A stretch of DNA of 64,000 nt from JBIICI01 sp044238935. GTDB lineage: Bacteria; Pseudomonadota; Alphaproteobacteria; Micavibrionales; Micavibrionaceae. The notes below the pieces were generated by a model. That model ran no database searches, was not told where the DNA came from, and saw only the letters and a program-made list of their open reading frames with translations. The stretch covers positions 1 to 64,000 of the forward strand of contig JBIICI010000009.1 of NCBI GenBank assembly GCA_044238935.1. The letters are read 5' to 3'. Position 1 is the stretch's first letter. Every line of letters starts with the position of its first letter. The position numbers and the translations under genes were made by a program. Positions 1 through 8,975 of this stretch are shown here, in pieces.

Positions 1-1
1 A

Positions 2-109
2 CACAATTTTGAGCTATTTTTAAAGGAATGTGAATGGCGTTTTAATAATCCATCACCAAAAGAACAATTACATCAAGTAAAACAATGGGTTAATCAATAT
101 CTCAAATAG
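2..109 (+). pseudogene. 3' end of an IS1595-type transposase, cut by the window edge
   Basis: The frame is open from the window start and encodes the last 35 residues of a protein (HNFELFLKECEWRFN and following) before TAG. This resembles the C-terminal end of the ISXO2-like transposase domain of IS1595/IS1016-type elements, where an E(C/F)xxRFN motif is typical. The stop is followed at once by a candidate terminal inverted repeat, which supports the reading. Whether the gene is intact to the left cannot be seen. Confidence 0.6.
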
Positions 110-126
110 TTATCTGGGACAGCCCC
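110..126 (+). repeat. Candidate right terminal inverted repeat of the first IS1595-type element
   Basis: The bases TTATCTGGGACAGCCCC directly follow the truncated transposase. Read on the other strand they begin GGGGCTGTCCCAGATAA, which resembles the terminal repeats I recall for IS1016-like members of the IS1595 family. The left copy lies outside the window, so the pairing cannot be checked. Confidence 0.5.
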
Positions 127-249
127 TTATTTTATTAACTTTTTCCTCTTGACAGATTTTTTTGCCCCTGATTCGCGCACTCATTTCTTCAAAATCCCAA
201 TAGTTGCACTATATTTTGCTCTTACCTTAAAAAGATTCCATAAAAATTC

Positions 250-278
250 TTGCATTCAAATTACTTTTGGTCTATAAT
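250..278 (+). promoter_or_regulatory. Sigma-70-type promoter of the IS1595 transposase
   Basis: TTGCAT at 250-255 and TATAAT at 273-278 are separated by 17 bases and lie 35 bases upstream of the transposase ATG. The -10 hexamer is a perfect consensus. Confidence 0.6.
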
Positions 279-313
279 TAGACAAATACTTAAAGTTATA
301 AAGAGAATCAAAA

Positions 314-1243
314 ATGAGTCATACAAAAAGAATTGGAATATCTGTTTTAGAATTATTCAAAATGTTTCCTGATGAGGGGACAGCTAGAAAATGGTTTGAA
401 AATCTACGTTGGGGTAAATCAGGCAGATACTGCCCATGTTGTGGAAGTTTTGAAACAAATGAAGTGCCAAATGAAACACCAATGCCTTATCACTGCAAAT
501 CTTGCAGAACCTATTTCAGTGTGAAATCAGGCACTGTGATGCAGTCTAGTCGCGTTCCCCTACAGAAATGGGTTATTGCAATCTATCTTATATCCACGAA
601 CCTTAAAGGTGTATCTAGCATGAAATTACATCGTGATTTAGGCGTGACACAAAAAACAGCATGGTTCATGGCACAGAAAATCCGTCAAGGCTATATTAGT
701 GGTAGTGATGAAAAGCTATCTGGTAATATTGAAGTTGATGAAACCTATATGGGTGGAAAAGAGAAAAACAAACATTCATCAAAAAAACTAAAACAAGGTA
801 GAGGTGCTGTTGGTAAGATTGCTATTATTGGTGCAAAACAACGTGATGGCAGAATCATTGCAAAGCCGATTGATAAGACTGATCGTGAAACCCTACATGA
901 GTTTATAGAAGAAAATACAGATAAAGGTGCAACAATTCTTACTGATGAGCATAGAGGGTATATAGGTCTAAAAGATCGTTTACATCATACTGTATGCCAT
1001 TCTATGGGTGAGTATGTGAATGGACAAGCCCATACAAACGGAATTGAGAGTTTTTGGTCACTGTTCAAACGTGGCTATCATGGTACTTTTCATCATATAA
1101 GCAAAAAACATATGCACAGATATGTTGATGAATTTGCAGGTCGTCATAATATCAGATATAAAAATACAATGGATCAAATGTCAGATGTTGTAAAAGGCTT
1201 TGATAATAAACGCCTACGTTATAAAGATTTGATTGCTGTGTAG
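314..1243 (+). CDS. IS1595 family transposase (second element)
   Basis: A 309-residue transposase of the ISXO2-like DDE type. An N-terminal zinc ribbon is visible (CPCC near residue 40, CKSC near residue 61), followed by a helix-turn-helix-like stretch (MKLHRDLGVTQKTAWFMAQK). Catalytic landmarks of the IS1595 family follow: VDETYMGG (first Asp), LTDEHRGY (second Asp) and HTNGIESFWSLFKRG (third motif). The length is normal and the frame intact, so the enzyme could be active. A consensus promoter lies just upstream, and small ORFs follow it, as in IS1595 members that carry passenger genes. It sits 188 bp downstream of the end of another IS1595-type element of a different subgroup, so this is a preferred landing zone. 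Confidence 0.93.
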   Translation: MSHTKRIGISVLELFKMFPDEGTARKWFENLRWGKSGRYCPCCGSFETNEVPNETPMPYHCKSCRTYFSVKSGTVMQSSRVPLQKWVIAIYLISTNLKGVSSMKLHRDLGVTQKTAWFMAQKIRQGYISGSDEKLSGNIEVDETYMGGKEKNKHSSKKLKQGRGAVGKIAIIGAKQRDGRIIAKPIDKTDRETLHEFIEENTDKGATILTDEHRGYIGLKDRLHHTVCHSMGEYVNGQAHTNGIESFWSLFKRGYHGTFHHISKKHMHRYVDEFAGRHNIRYKNTMDQMSDVVKGFDNKRLRYKDLIAV

Positions 1244-1263
1244 AAATAAGCTATAAATAATAT

Positions 1264-1419
1264 TATGACAGATAAAAAAGATGATAATATGGGGCGACCA
1301 GTTAAGAACTGGATTAAGCCTATTGCTGCAAGCCCAGAAGATATTGCTAAGGCTATATTCAAAGATGCTGATAAGAATATTAAGCGTGATGGGTTAAAGG
1401 ATAAGGGTAAGGATAAATA
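1264..1419 (+). CDS. Small basic protein, candidate IS passenger gene
   Basis: An ATG ORF of 51 codons starts 20 bp after the transposase stop. The product is lysine- and aspartate-rich (MTDKKDDNMGRPVKNWIKP at the N-terminus, KDKGKDK at the C-terminus), with a GRP core like an AT-hook. I know no function for it. Its position behind an IS1595 transposase, with the same AT-rich base use, suggests it travels with the element. It is too short for a confident call on composition alone. Confidence 0.5.
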
Positions 1420-1510
1420 ATCTTACTGCTTGATTTACATTATTGACTATCTATTCATGTTTTTGTACCCTAATCTTTTTAAAGCTAAACCTAAAAGAGT
1501 GGTCAAAAAT

Positions 1511-1696
1511 ATGAATCTTGATGAAATTCAAATGCCCAGTGATTTAACAGGAACACCAGAATATGTTGCATTTGTGATGGCAAAATATCTTGCGGATGCA
1601 TACATTGAAGACCCTCATACGACAGATGATTTTTTTAAAATATATGAAAAATGCTTTAAGTTCATAAAAAGCACTACTGTTACTGTTGACCAGTAA
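1511..1696 (+). CDS. Small hypothetical protein, candidate IS passenger gene
   Basis: The open frame begins at 1430, but the N-terminal extension is hydrophobic and unconvincing. The ATG at 1511 gives a 61-residue acidic protein starting MNLDEIQMPSDLTGTPEYVA, with a helix-rich middle (FVMAKYLADAYIED) and no recognisable domain. An ATG at 1457 is also possible. It lies between the transposase and a convergent small ORF, whose 3' end overlaps this one by 17 bp. Probably part of the mobile element. Function unknown. Confidence 0.45.
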   Translation: MNLDEIQMPSDLTGTPEYVAFVMAKYLADAYIEDPHTTDDFFKIYEKCFKFIKSTTVTVDQ

Positions 1697-1811
1697 TATA
1701 TTCTTCAATAGCTTTAGCAGCTTCGATTTTTATTCTTAGTGGAGCAAATGGTGATGATTTTGTCGCCAAATCAAATGCTGCAATGCGTATTTCTTCTTTT
1801 GTCATCTTCAT
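1680..1811 (-). CDS. Small hypothetical protein (43 aa), convergent IS passenger ORF
   Basis: On the minus strand an ATG at 1811 opens a 43-residue helical, charged peptide (MKMTKEEIRIAAFDLATKSS at its start, then APLRIKIEAAKAIEEY). The strongly amphipathic pattern looks like a real small protein. The gene ends inside the 3' end of the forward ORF at 1511-1696. No function is known to me. The arrangement of transposase, two small forward ORFs and one small reverse ORF suggests an element-borne cargo. Confidence 0.45.
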   Translation of the reverse strand: MKMTKEEIRIAAFDLATKSSPFAPLRIKIEAAKAIEEYITGQQ

Positions 1812-1892
1812 ATAAATACCTTTTTAAATTGTTATGTATATATTTATATGCAGAGATTTTAGAATTTAATAATATGGAATTGCATCTCTTTG

Positions 1893-1921
1893 ATTTGGGC
1901 TTATTGTCTAGTTAAGTATAT
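1893..1921. repeat. Tentative right end of the second IS1595-type element
   Basis: The stretch around GGGCTTATTGTCTAGTTAAG, read on the other strand, begins TATATACTTAACTAGACAAT. It partly resembles TATAATTAGACAAATACTT at 273-291 just before the transposase. The match is gapped, so the element boundaries remain uncertain. Confidence 0.25.
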
Positions 1922-2004
1922 AAGCTCCCAAATTTATATTCAGGGCGCCTTAAAAATTGCTAATATTTGCCAAGGTCTTTCCACAAGTTTAGATGAAAAA
2001 TTGA

Positions 2005-2187
2005 GTGAACTTACGACAAAAATATGAGAAAGGACACTCCAGCCTCAGCGCCGCACGATTAGCATCCATCAGCCATGTGCTAAACATCACCCCCGATGAA
2101 ATGATGGGATTTGAAGCCTACGTCGTCCCCAAACTCTTATCCCCCAACACAATGATGGGACAAGATGGGTTTCGTTTGGTGGCGTAG
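2005..2187 (+). pseudogene. Truncated XRE-type HTH regulator remnant
   Basis: The 60-codon frame encodes the second half of a helix-turn-helix and its tail: LRQKYEKGHSSLSAARLASI and SHVLNITPDEMMGFE match the recognition-helix side and the helix 4-5 region of XRE/HTH_3 proteins. The first two helices are missing; upstream sequence is IS-derived or out of frame. The only start is GTG at 2005, with no good ribosome site. The likely explanation is disruption of a small regulator gene by the adjacent insertion. Confidence 0.55.
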
Positions 2188-2232
2188 TTTTTTATTCTAA
2201 ATCACAACTTTAACTTATAAAAAAGGAATTTT

Positions 2233-2922
2233 ATGACCCAAAAATATATTATTTTTGACTGTGATGGCGTGCTGGTCGATAGCGAGATCATTGCGTGCCG
2301 TTTAGAGGCGCAAGCCTTGACAGATGCGGGATACCCGATCAGTACCGAAGACAATATCAGGCAATTTGCGGGCAAAAGCCAGCAATCCATTATGAGCATT
2401 GTTGAGACCGCTTTAGGCAAGCCATTGCCCACAGATTTTGACGATAAACTGAATCAAAAAATTCTTGCCGCATTGAGTCAAGAGTTGCAACCCATCGCTG
2501 GAATCAAAGATGTTTTAGAAAAATTACATCATCAAGGCATAGAATTTTGCATTGCATCCAGTGGATCCATGGAAAAAATCCTCAATAGCTTAAATGTGAC
2601 GGGATTAAATTCTTTTTTTGCGCATGAGCGAATTTTTAGCGCCTCTATGGTTAAAAATGGCAAGCCTGCCCCTGATTTATTTTTATATGCTGCAAAAGAA
2701 ATGGGAGCATCCCCCAAAGATTGTATTGTGATCGAAGACAGCCTGTATGGCATGCAAGCTGGCGTTGCTGCAGGAATGCAGAGCTTTGGTTTTGTGGGTG
2801 GATCACATATTCTTGATTCAGGTCACAAAGATTTGCTGATCAATACGGGGGCAAGCCTTGTTTTTGATCAAATGTCAGATTTAACCACTTTCATAAGGAA
2901 TGCAGTGTATGAAGCCGCATGA
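2233..2922 (+). CDS. HAD-superfamily phosphatase (YieH/Gph-like)
   Basis: A 229-residue soluble hydrolase of HAD subfamily I with all four motifs: FDCDGVLVDSE (nucleophile Asp9, acid Asp11), CIASSGS near residue 110, the conserved Lys in NGKPAPDLF near 142, and VIEDSLYG near 165 for metal binding. The cap sits between motifs I and II. The family dephosphorylates small sugar phosphates such as 6-phosphogluconate or phosphoglycolate; the actual substrate cannot be read from sequence. An AAGGA ribosome site lies 6 bases before the ATG. The 3' end overlaps the AlaX-like gene, so the two are probably co-transcribed. Confidence 0.88.
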   Translation: MTQKYIIFDCDGVLVDSEIIACRLEAQALTDAGYPISTEDNIRQFAGKSQQSIMSIVETALGKPLPTDFDDKLNQKILAALSQELQPIAGIKDVLEKLHHQGIEFCIASSGSMEKILNSLNVTGLNSFFAHERIFSASMVKNGKPAPDLFLYAAKEMGASPKDCIVIEDSLYGMQAGVAAGMQSFGFVGGSHILDSGHKDLLINTGASLVFDQMSDLTTFIRNAVYEAA

Positions 2923-3646
2923 TGTTATTTTTCTCTCAACAGATTTATGCTATCTCAACGACACCTACCAATTCAAAGGTGAGGGGCGGTTCTTGGGTGC
3001 AGGGGTTGATGAAAAGCGCGGAGCTTATTGGGTTTTTGACCAGACCATCTTTTACCCCCAAGGCGGTGGGCAGCCGTCGGATCAAGGGGTTATTGAGATT
3101 GAGGGGCAAAAAGTGGCTGTGTCTTTTGTGGAATTTTCCCACGGCATTGTACGGCATTATGTCGATGCGGATGCGCAGACGCCCTCACTGAATGCGTCTG
3201 CCCTGTTTCATATTGACGCAGATCGCCGTATCCATCATGCAAAACTGCATACGGCAGGGCATTTTTTGACGCATATCGTGGAAGATTTATTTCAGGACAT
3301 CAAAGCCATCAAGGGTTTTCATTTTCCCGAAGGGTGCTATGTTGGTTTAAATGCCCTTGCGCCCGATGCGATGCAGGATTGCATGGCACAGATCAATGAG
3401 AAAATGGCCGCTGATATTGCGGCGGATTTACCCATTAAAGCGTGTTTGAGTGATTATGAAACCATCAACAGGCACACCCCGCACCTTGCGCCTTTTACCC
3501 CAAAAGATAAACCCACACGCATTGTGCAAATTGGGGATTATTTGCCCTTGCCATGTGGGGGAACGCATGTGCGGTCTTTGGGCGAATTGGGTAAAGTCAC
3601 CTTGACCAAAATCAAAAAAGATCGGTTAAGTTATCAATTGGGCTAA
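2909..3646 (+). CDS. AlaX-type alanyl-tRNA editing protein
   Basis: A 245-residue free-standing relative of the AlaRS editing domain, which removes Ser or Gly mischarged on tRNA-Ala. It shows the glycine-rich FYPQGGGQPSDQG near residues 49-61, the zinc site HTAGH at about 114-118 and its partner CGGTH at about 216-220, all hallmarks of AlaX. The start at 2909 is preferred over 2900 because AAGGA then sits 9 bases upstream. The gene overlaps the HAD phosphatase by 14 bp. Next comes dnaE after a short gap. Confidence 0.88.
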   Translation: MKPHDVIFLSTDLCYLNDTYQFKGEGRFLGAGVDEKRGAYWVFDQTIFYPQGGGQPSDQGVIEIEGQKVAVSFVEFSHGIVRHYVDADAQTPSLNASALFHIDADRRIHHAKLHTAGHFLTHIVEDLFQDIKAIKGFHFPEGCYVGLNALAPDAMQDCMAQINEKMAADIAADLPIKACLSDYETINRHTPHLAPFTPKDKPTRIVQIGDYLPLPCGGTHVRSLGELGKVTLTKIKKDRLSYQLG

Positions 3647-3691
3647 ATAGAAATATAGTTTTTGATTTTATTTTATTGTATAAAATAAAGC

Positions 3692-6600
3692 ATGACTGAA
3701 TCATTTCCCTTTATTCACCTGCGCACCCATTCTGCCTATTCTTTGGCGGAAGGGGCGCTGAAAACTAAAGATTTGGTGGATTTATGTATCAAACATAATA
3801 TGCCTGCGGTGGCGGTGACCGATACAGGCAATTTGTTTGGCGCGTTAGAATTTTCGATTGAAGCCAGCAAAAAAGGCATTCAACCCATCATTGGCTGCCA
3901 AGTGCGCTTGGGGACAGAGGGGCATGAATTGGTGCTGTTGGTGCAATCCTTACAGGGCTATCAAAATCTATCTGCCCTTGTCAGTCATTCGTTTTTAAGC
4001 CAAGAAACATTGGATCAGCCTTATGTTTCTTATGAGGATTTGGAAAAATATCATGAGGGATTGATTGTCTTATCAGGCGGTATTAAGGGTGCGGCGGGGC
4101 AGTATTTATTGCATAACCAACCCAGTGAGGCAAAGGCATCTTTAAAAAAACTAAAATCTATTTTCAAAGACCGTTTTTATATTGAATTGCAACGCCACGG
4201 CTTGGAGGAGGAAGAGCGCATCGAGCCTGCGATGATTGATCTGGCATACGCGCTGGATATTCCACTGGTTGCAACGAATCAATGTTTTTTTGCTGATGTG
4301 AATATGTATGCGGCACATGATGCGTTATTGTGCATTGCAGCAGGACGATATATCAGTGAGACAGATCGCCGCCGTGAAACGCCGGAACATTATTTTAAAT
4401 CCGCATCCCAGATGCAGAAATTATTCGCGGATATTCCTGAGGCCATTCAAAACAGCGTGCATATCGCGCAACGCTGTGCATGGTATTTAGAGCCCATCAA
4501 CCCCATTCTGCCTGCCTTTGAAACCCAAGCAGGGCGCACAGAGGCAGAGGAACTTGCCGCGCAATCCGAAGAAGGATTATCGTGGCGATTGGAACATTTT
4601 GTGCTGCCCAAGCATAATATTGAGCCTAATAGCCCACAGGCTATGGACTTTTCAAAACCCTATCAAGAACGATTAGCCTATGAACTCTCGGTCATTGCAC
4701 AAATGGGGTTTGAAGGGTACTTTTTGATCGTATCCGATTTTATCAAATGGGCAAAGGATAACAAAATCCCTGTCGGCCCCGGACGGGGATCAGGAGCAGG
4801 ATCGGTGGTGGCGTGGGTGCTGAAGATCACCGACCTTGATCCGCTGGAATTTGGCTTACTGTTTGAGCGATTTTTGAATCCTGAGCGCGTATCCATGCCG
4901 GATTTTGATATTGATTTTTGTCAGGAACGGCGCGACGAAGTCATTAGCTATGTGCAGCAAAAATACGGCTATGACCGCGTGGCGCAAATTATTACCTTTG
5001 GGAAATTACAAGCCCGTGCGGTGGTGCGTGATGTGGGGCGCGTGTTGCAAATGCCCTATGGTCAAGTTGACCGTATTGCCAAAATGATCCCCTCCAACCC
5101 CGCAAACCCTGTGACGTTACAAGAAGCACTGGATCAAGACCCTGATTTGCGTTTAGAGATGAAGCGGGAGGCGACAACAGAGCGTTTGATCGAAATTGCT
5201 CTGCGATTAGAGGGTTTATATCGCCATGCCTCCACCCACGCGGCAGGCGTGGTGATTGGGGATCGTCCTTTACAGGAATTGGTGCCGCTGTATCGTGACC
5301 AAAAATCATCCATGCCTGTCACGCAATTTAACATGAAATATGTCGAACAAGCTGGCTTGGTCAAATTTGACTTTCTGGGTTTAAAAACCATGACCGTCAT
5401 TCAAAAAACCGTGGATATGATTAGGGATTCAGGCGGTGCAGATATTGATATTTTGCGTATCCCCTTTGATGATGAAAAAACCTATGATCTGATGACGCGC
5501 GGGCAAACGGTGGGTGTGTTCCAGCTGGAAAGTACGGGCATGCGCGATACGCTGCGCCGGATGCGCCCGAATAGATTGGAAGACATTATCGCCCTTGTGT
5601 CCCTTTATCGCCCCGGTCCTATGGATAATATTCCCACCTATGTTGCGCGAAAAGATGGGCGCGAAGAGCCTGATTATATGCATCCCATCTTGCGCCCGTA
5701 TTTAGAGGAAACATACGGGATCATGATCTATCAAGAACAGGTCATGCAAGCCGCCCAAGCCTTGGCAGGCTATACCTTAGGCGGCGCGGATTTGTTGCGC
5801 CGTGCGATGGGGAAAAAGATCAAGGAAGAAATGGATGCGCAGCGCGCTTTGTTTGCTAAGGGGGCGGCCGATACCCACCAAGTGCCACCTGCAAAGGCCG
5901 AGGAAATTTTTGAGCAAATCAATAAATTCGCAGGATACGGATTTAACAAATCCCACGCTGCTGCCTATGCGGTGATTTCATATTGGACAGGCTGGCTAAA
6001 GGCAAATTATCCGCTGGAATTTATGGCGGCATCCATGACGTTGGATAAGGGCAATACGGATAAGCTGAGTGTGTTTCGTCAAGATTTAGTCAAAATGGAA
6101 ATCCCGCTTTTGATTCCTGATTTGAATAAATCTGATGTGGATTTTGTGGTGGAAGGGGACGGCGTGCGTTATGCGCTATCTGCGCTGAAAAGCGTTGGCG
6201 AGCAAGCGATGGTGACGTTATGTACGATCCGCGCCGAGAAAGGGGTGTATAAAAATATCCAAGATTTCGCCAGCCGCATTGGATCAGGGGTTTTGAATAA
6301 ACGCCAAATTGAGGCCTTAGCAGCGGCAGGGGCTTTTGAATCCTTGGGCTATCACCGCGCTGAAGTGTATAATGAGGCGGAGAAAGTCTTAAGGTACGCC
6401 CAAGAAAAAGCAATTGAGCGCGAAAGCGGACAAGTGAGCCTATTTGGTATTGCCGAAGATGAGGTTGATAGCGGCCTAGGGTTAAACCTAAGTGCTGCTG
6501 CCAAATGGGATGCGTTGGATCAGTTAAAACATGAATTTGATGCGGTGGGATTTTACCTATCCGCCCATCCGCTGGATGGAAAAATGGAGATGTTAAAGGC

Positions 6601-7156
6601 GCGTAAAATGATCCTTTACAGCGATATGGTGGATACGCTGAATGACAAGCCTGCTGCTTATTTTACCATGGCGGGCGTGTTGATGAAAAAACAAATTAAA
6701 ATGTCAAAACAGGGCAAAAAATTTGCGTTTTTGCAATTTTCTGATCCATCTGCTGTATATGAATTGATGGTGTTTTCAGAAATTTTGGCAGGCATACAAG
6801 ATGATCTACAAATCGGCAATGCCTTCACTTTAAAGGTTTTAGGTGAGGTCAAAGATGATCAAATTCGATTAACGGCGCAATCGATGAATCTTTTAAAGGA
6901 TACAACAGATTCAGAAAAATCAGCGCGCATTAAACGCATTGATATTCAATTAAATCATGTGAAAGGTGCACATTATTTGAAACAATATTTATTGGATCAA
7001 ACAGGTGAGGCGAAAATCCCTGTGCATGTATCTTATCCTTTAAATGGTGATTCTGTCATGATTGCCTTGCCACCCCATTATGTGATCAAAGATGCGAATA
7101 TTATGCCGTTGCAATCCCATCCGCATATTGTGCAGGTTGATGTGGTTTATGTGTAA
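3692..7156 (+). CDS. dnaE: DNA polymerase III alpha subunit
   Basis: The replicative polymerase of the holoenzyme, 1154 residues, the usual size for DnaE1. The N-terminal PHP domain begins at HLRTHSAYSLAEG (residue 9 on). The C-family palm shows PGRGSGAGS near 366 and the catalytic pair in PDFDIDF near 404, with FDFLGLKT near 560 supplying the third Asp region. The helix-hairpin-helix part and the OB-fold C-terminus follow (FTMAGVLMKKQIKMSKQGKK near 990). No frameshift is visible. The upstream gap is only 45 bp and lacks a strong Shine-Dalgarno. Confidence 0.97.
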   Translation: MTESFPFIHLRTHSAYSLAEGALKTKDLVDLCIKHNMPAVAVTDTGNLFGALEFSIEASKKGIQPIIGCQVRLGTEGHELVLLVQSLQGYQNLSALVSHSFLSQETLDQPYVSYEDLEKYHEGLIVLSGGIKGAAGQYLLHNQPSEAKASLKKLKSIFKDRFYIELQRHGLEEEERIEPAMIDLAYALDIPLVATNQCFFADVNMYAAHDALLCIAAGRYISETDRRRETPEHYFKSASQMQKLFADIPEAIQNSVHIAQRCAWYLEPINPILPAFETQAGRTEAEELAAQSEEGLSWRLEHFVLPKHNIEPNSPQAMDFSKPYQERLAYELSVIAQMGFEGYFLIVSDFIKWAKDNKIPVGPGRGSGAGSVVAWVLKITDLDPLEFGLLFERFLNPERVSMPDFDIDFCQERRDEVISYVQQKYGYDRVAQIITFGKLQARAVVRDVGRVLQMPYGQVDRIAKMIPSNPANPVTLQEALDQDPDLRLEMKREATTERLIEIALRLEGLYRHASTHAAGVVIGDRPLQELVPLYRDQKSSMPVTQFNMKYVEQAGLVKFDFLGLKTMTVIQKTVDMIRDSGGADIDILRIPFDDEKTYDLMTRGQTVGVFQLESTGMRDTLRRMRPNRLEDIIALVSLYRPGPMDNIPTYVARKDGREEPDYMHPILRPYLEETYGIMIYQEQVMQAAQALAGYTLGGADLLRRAMGKKIKEEMDAQRALFAKGAADTHQVPPAKAEEIFEQINKFAGYGFNKSHAAAYAVISYWTGWLKANYPLEFMAASMTLDKGNTDKLSVFRQDLVKMEIPLLIPDLNKSDVDFVVEGDGVRYALSALKSVGEQAMVTLCTIRAEKGVYKNIQDFASRIGSGVLNKRQIEALAAAGAFESLGYHRAEVYNEAEKVLRYAQEKAIERESGQVSLFGIAEDEVDSGLGLNLSAAAKWDALDQLKHEFDAVGFYLSAHPLDGKMEMLKARKMILYSDMVDTLNDKPAAYFTMAGVLMKKQIKMSKQGKKFAFLQFSDPSAVYELMVFSEILAGIQDDLQIGNAFTLKVLGEVKDDQIRLTAQSMNLLKDTTDSEKSARIKRIDIQLNHVKGAHYLKQYLLDQTGEAKIPVHVSYPLNGDSVMIALPPHYVIKDANIMPLQSHPHIVQVDVVYV

Positions 7157-7237
7157 AGACGCGATTATTTCTTTGAAAAGCAGATTTATTAAGTATAATC
7201 AATATTTTCTATTTCACTTTAATGAAGGAAGATGATC

Positions 7238-8335
7238 ATGCCAAAAAGAATACAAATGAGCTTAATTGCATGGCCTGTTGGTCTTATTGCCTTTCTTATT
7301 TTATTTGTTTGGCTGTTTAATGATGTCCTCGCACCCTTTGTTTTGGGGGCAGGGATCGCCTATCTTTTGAATCCACTGGTTGAGAAGTTGCAATATAAAA
7401 AACTGCCGCGTTGGGTTGCTGTGGCGTTTATTTTGGGCTTGTTTTTTCTGATTTTGGGTGTTGCGTTGCTTGCGGCTGTGCCATTTTTATATGGGGAAGC
7501 CAGCCGCTTTGTGCAATCATTACCTGATTTATATATGCGTATCCAAGAGGCCGCGCATCCTTATATTGAATCCGCACGGAAGGCTTTTGGGCTTTCAAAT
7601 TCTGATGCTTTTTTAGAAACCGCAAAAGGTCAAGTCGGACAAGCGGCCAAAATTGGGGGTGGCACATTAAAAAGCCTGACGGCCTTTGTTGGCAATAGTG
7701 GCAAAGCTCTGTTACATACTGTTTCTTTTATTGTTTTGATGCCAATCGTGGCATTTTTCATGATGAAAGAATGGCCAAATATTACCACATGGATCGATAC
7801 ATTAATCCCCAGACCATGGTATATCACCGTGCATGATTTGTTACATAAAATGAATGTGAAATTAGCTGGTTTTATTCGTGGACAAATTTTAGTGATGGGA
7901 TGTCTGGGATCTTTTTATGCCATTGGGCTGGGGATGGCAGGGCTGAATTTTGGTATTTTAATTGGCATGATGGCGGGATTATTATCTGTTATTCCATTTG
8001 TTGGATCATTCACAGGCTTATTAACCGCCATTATCATGGCATGGGCGCAATCTGGTGGTGATATTGGCTATATTTTAGGGATCGCAGGAATCTTTTTCTT
8101 AGGTCAGTTTTTAGAAGGCAATTTTATCACCCCAAAATTGGTCGGCGAAAGCGTGGGGTTGCATCCTTTATGGATCTTATTCGGGATCGCCGCAGGCGGC
8201 AGCTTATTCGGATTAACAGGCATGTTATTGGCTGTGCCAACTGTTGCCGTCAGCAGTGTTTTGATCACCTTCGCCCTAGATGCCTATAAAAACAGCCGCT
8301 TTTATGGGCATGTATCGGATACGCAGAATCCATAA
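7238..8335 (+). CDS. AI-2E family transporter (PerM/TqsA-like)
   Basis: A 365-residue polytopic inner-membrane protein of the AI-2E transporter family. Hydrophobic segments occur at the N-terminus (about residues 10-60), near 140-170 and in a cluster from about 205 to 340, with the family's typical extramembrane region between. Family members export autoinducer-2 or act as ion antiporters; which applies is unknown. The ATG at 7238 is chosen because AAGGA lies 8 bases upstream; an in-frame ATG at 7232 sits too close to it. The gene follows dnaE in the same direction. Confidence 0.85.
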   Translation: MPKRIQMSLIAWPVGLIAFLILFVWLFNDVLAPFVLGAGIAYLLNPLVEKLQYKKLPRWVAVAFILGLFFLILGVALLAAVPFLYGEASRFVQSLPDLYMRIQEAAHPYIESARKAFGLSNSDAFLETAKGQVGQAAKIGGGTLKSLTAFVGNSGKALLHTVSFIVLMPIVAFFMMKEWPNITTWIDTLIPRPWYITVHDLLHKMNVKLAGFIRGQILVMGCLGSFYAIGLGMAGLNFGILIGMMAGLLSVIPFVGSFTGLLTAIIMAWAQSGGDIGYILGIAGIFFLGQFLEGNFITPKLVGESVGLHPLWILFGIAAGGSLFGLTGMLLAVPTVAVSSVLITFALDAYKNSRFYGHVSDTQNP

Positions 8336-8383
8336 TCGGGTTATATAGACTATATGTTTAACAGGAATCGTTATGCCAGACAG

Positions 8384-8509
8384 TGTTGCATGGATTGATT
8401 TATAGGGAAGGTGGTGACGGGTTGTGCTTTTCCCCCACCCGCCGTCATGCCATGCCCCGACACGGCATCTCAGGCTTATAGGCGAGAGATGCCGGATCAC
8501 GTCCGGCAT
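8384..8509. repeat. Dispersed palindromic repeat, left copy
   Basis: Starts TGTTGCATGGATTGATTT, contains the GC-rich GTGCTTTTCCCCCAC stretch followed by CCGTCATGCCATGCCCCGAC, and ends in the hairpin ATGCCGGA-TCACG-TCCGGCAT (8489-8509). The first 80 bp recur at 45924-46005, and both ends recur in inverted orientation at 8976-9051. Non-coding, probably a mobile or MITE-like intergenic element. Confidence 0.75.
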
Positions 8510-8558
8510 TGATGGCGATTTTTTTGGCAGAAGATTTCAATAAATTTTACAATCAAAT

Positions 8559-8855
8559 TTATTTCTTTAACACACTATACCCTGATGGGCTTTGTGTAGG
8601 ATGACTGACGGGTGCATCCGCGCTGGAAAATCCATGAGATATTATTGTTACGCCTGCCACACCAGCCGCACATGCGCCGATTAAACATGTGCCTGCTATG
8701 CCTCCATATGCTACTTTATAAGCTGTGATTGCTAATTTGGAATCAAAACCAAAAGGATTAATAGTCGTAAAAAATCCAGACATTCCAGCCCCTCCTAGTG
8801 CCACCGCCCCCATAAATAATATCGTTAAACCTTCCCCAATTTCTGGTATATTCAT
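8559..8855 (-). CDS. Small membrane protein of unknown function
   Basis: A 98-residue protein starting MNIPEIGEGLTILFMGAVAL. The open frame extends to 8894, but the ATG at 8855 has AAGGAGAAG immediately upstream and is the convincing start. Two glycine- and alanine-rich hydrophobic segments (about residues 9-30 and 45-75) suggest two membrane helices, with a polar C-terminus. I recognise no family. It stands alone between inverted copies of a dispersed repeat, so it may have moved with them. Confidence 0.55.
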   Translation of the reverse strand: MNIPEIGEGLTILFMGAVALGGAGMSGFFTTINPFGFDSKLAITAYKVAYGGIAGTCLIGACAAGVAGVTIISHGFSSADAPVSHPTQSPSGYSVLKK

Positions 8856-8975
8856 ATTTCTTCTCCTTGTAATGATGTTGAATATGTATTTCATTTAACA
8901 GATTATTTTTTCATATGCAAGAATTTTTATAATAGGAATATGTTTTATTTTACCGCCTATAGCCAAATCAGGGAG

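Noticed and set aside
2..1243. One single IS element covering both transposase parts
   Set aside because: The first frame ends with its own stop and terminal repeat, and its C-terminal sequence differs from the end of the second transposase.
4992..5309. 105-aa minus-strand frame inside dnaE
   Set aside because: Antisense to the catalytic part of dnaE; composition is what the complement of that sequence would give.
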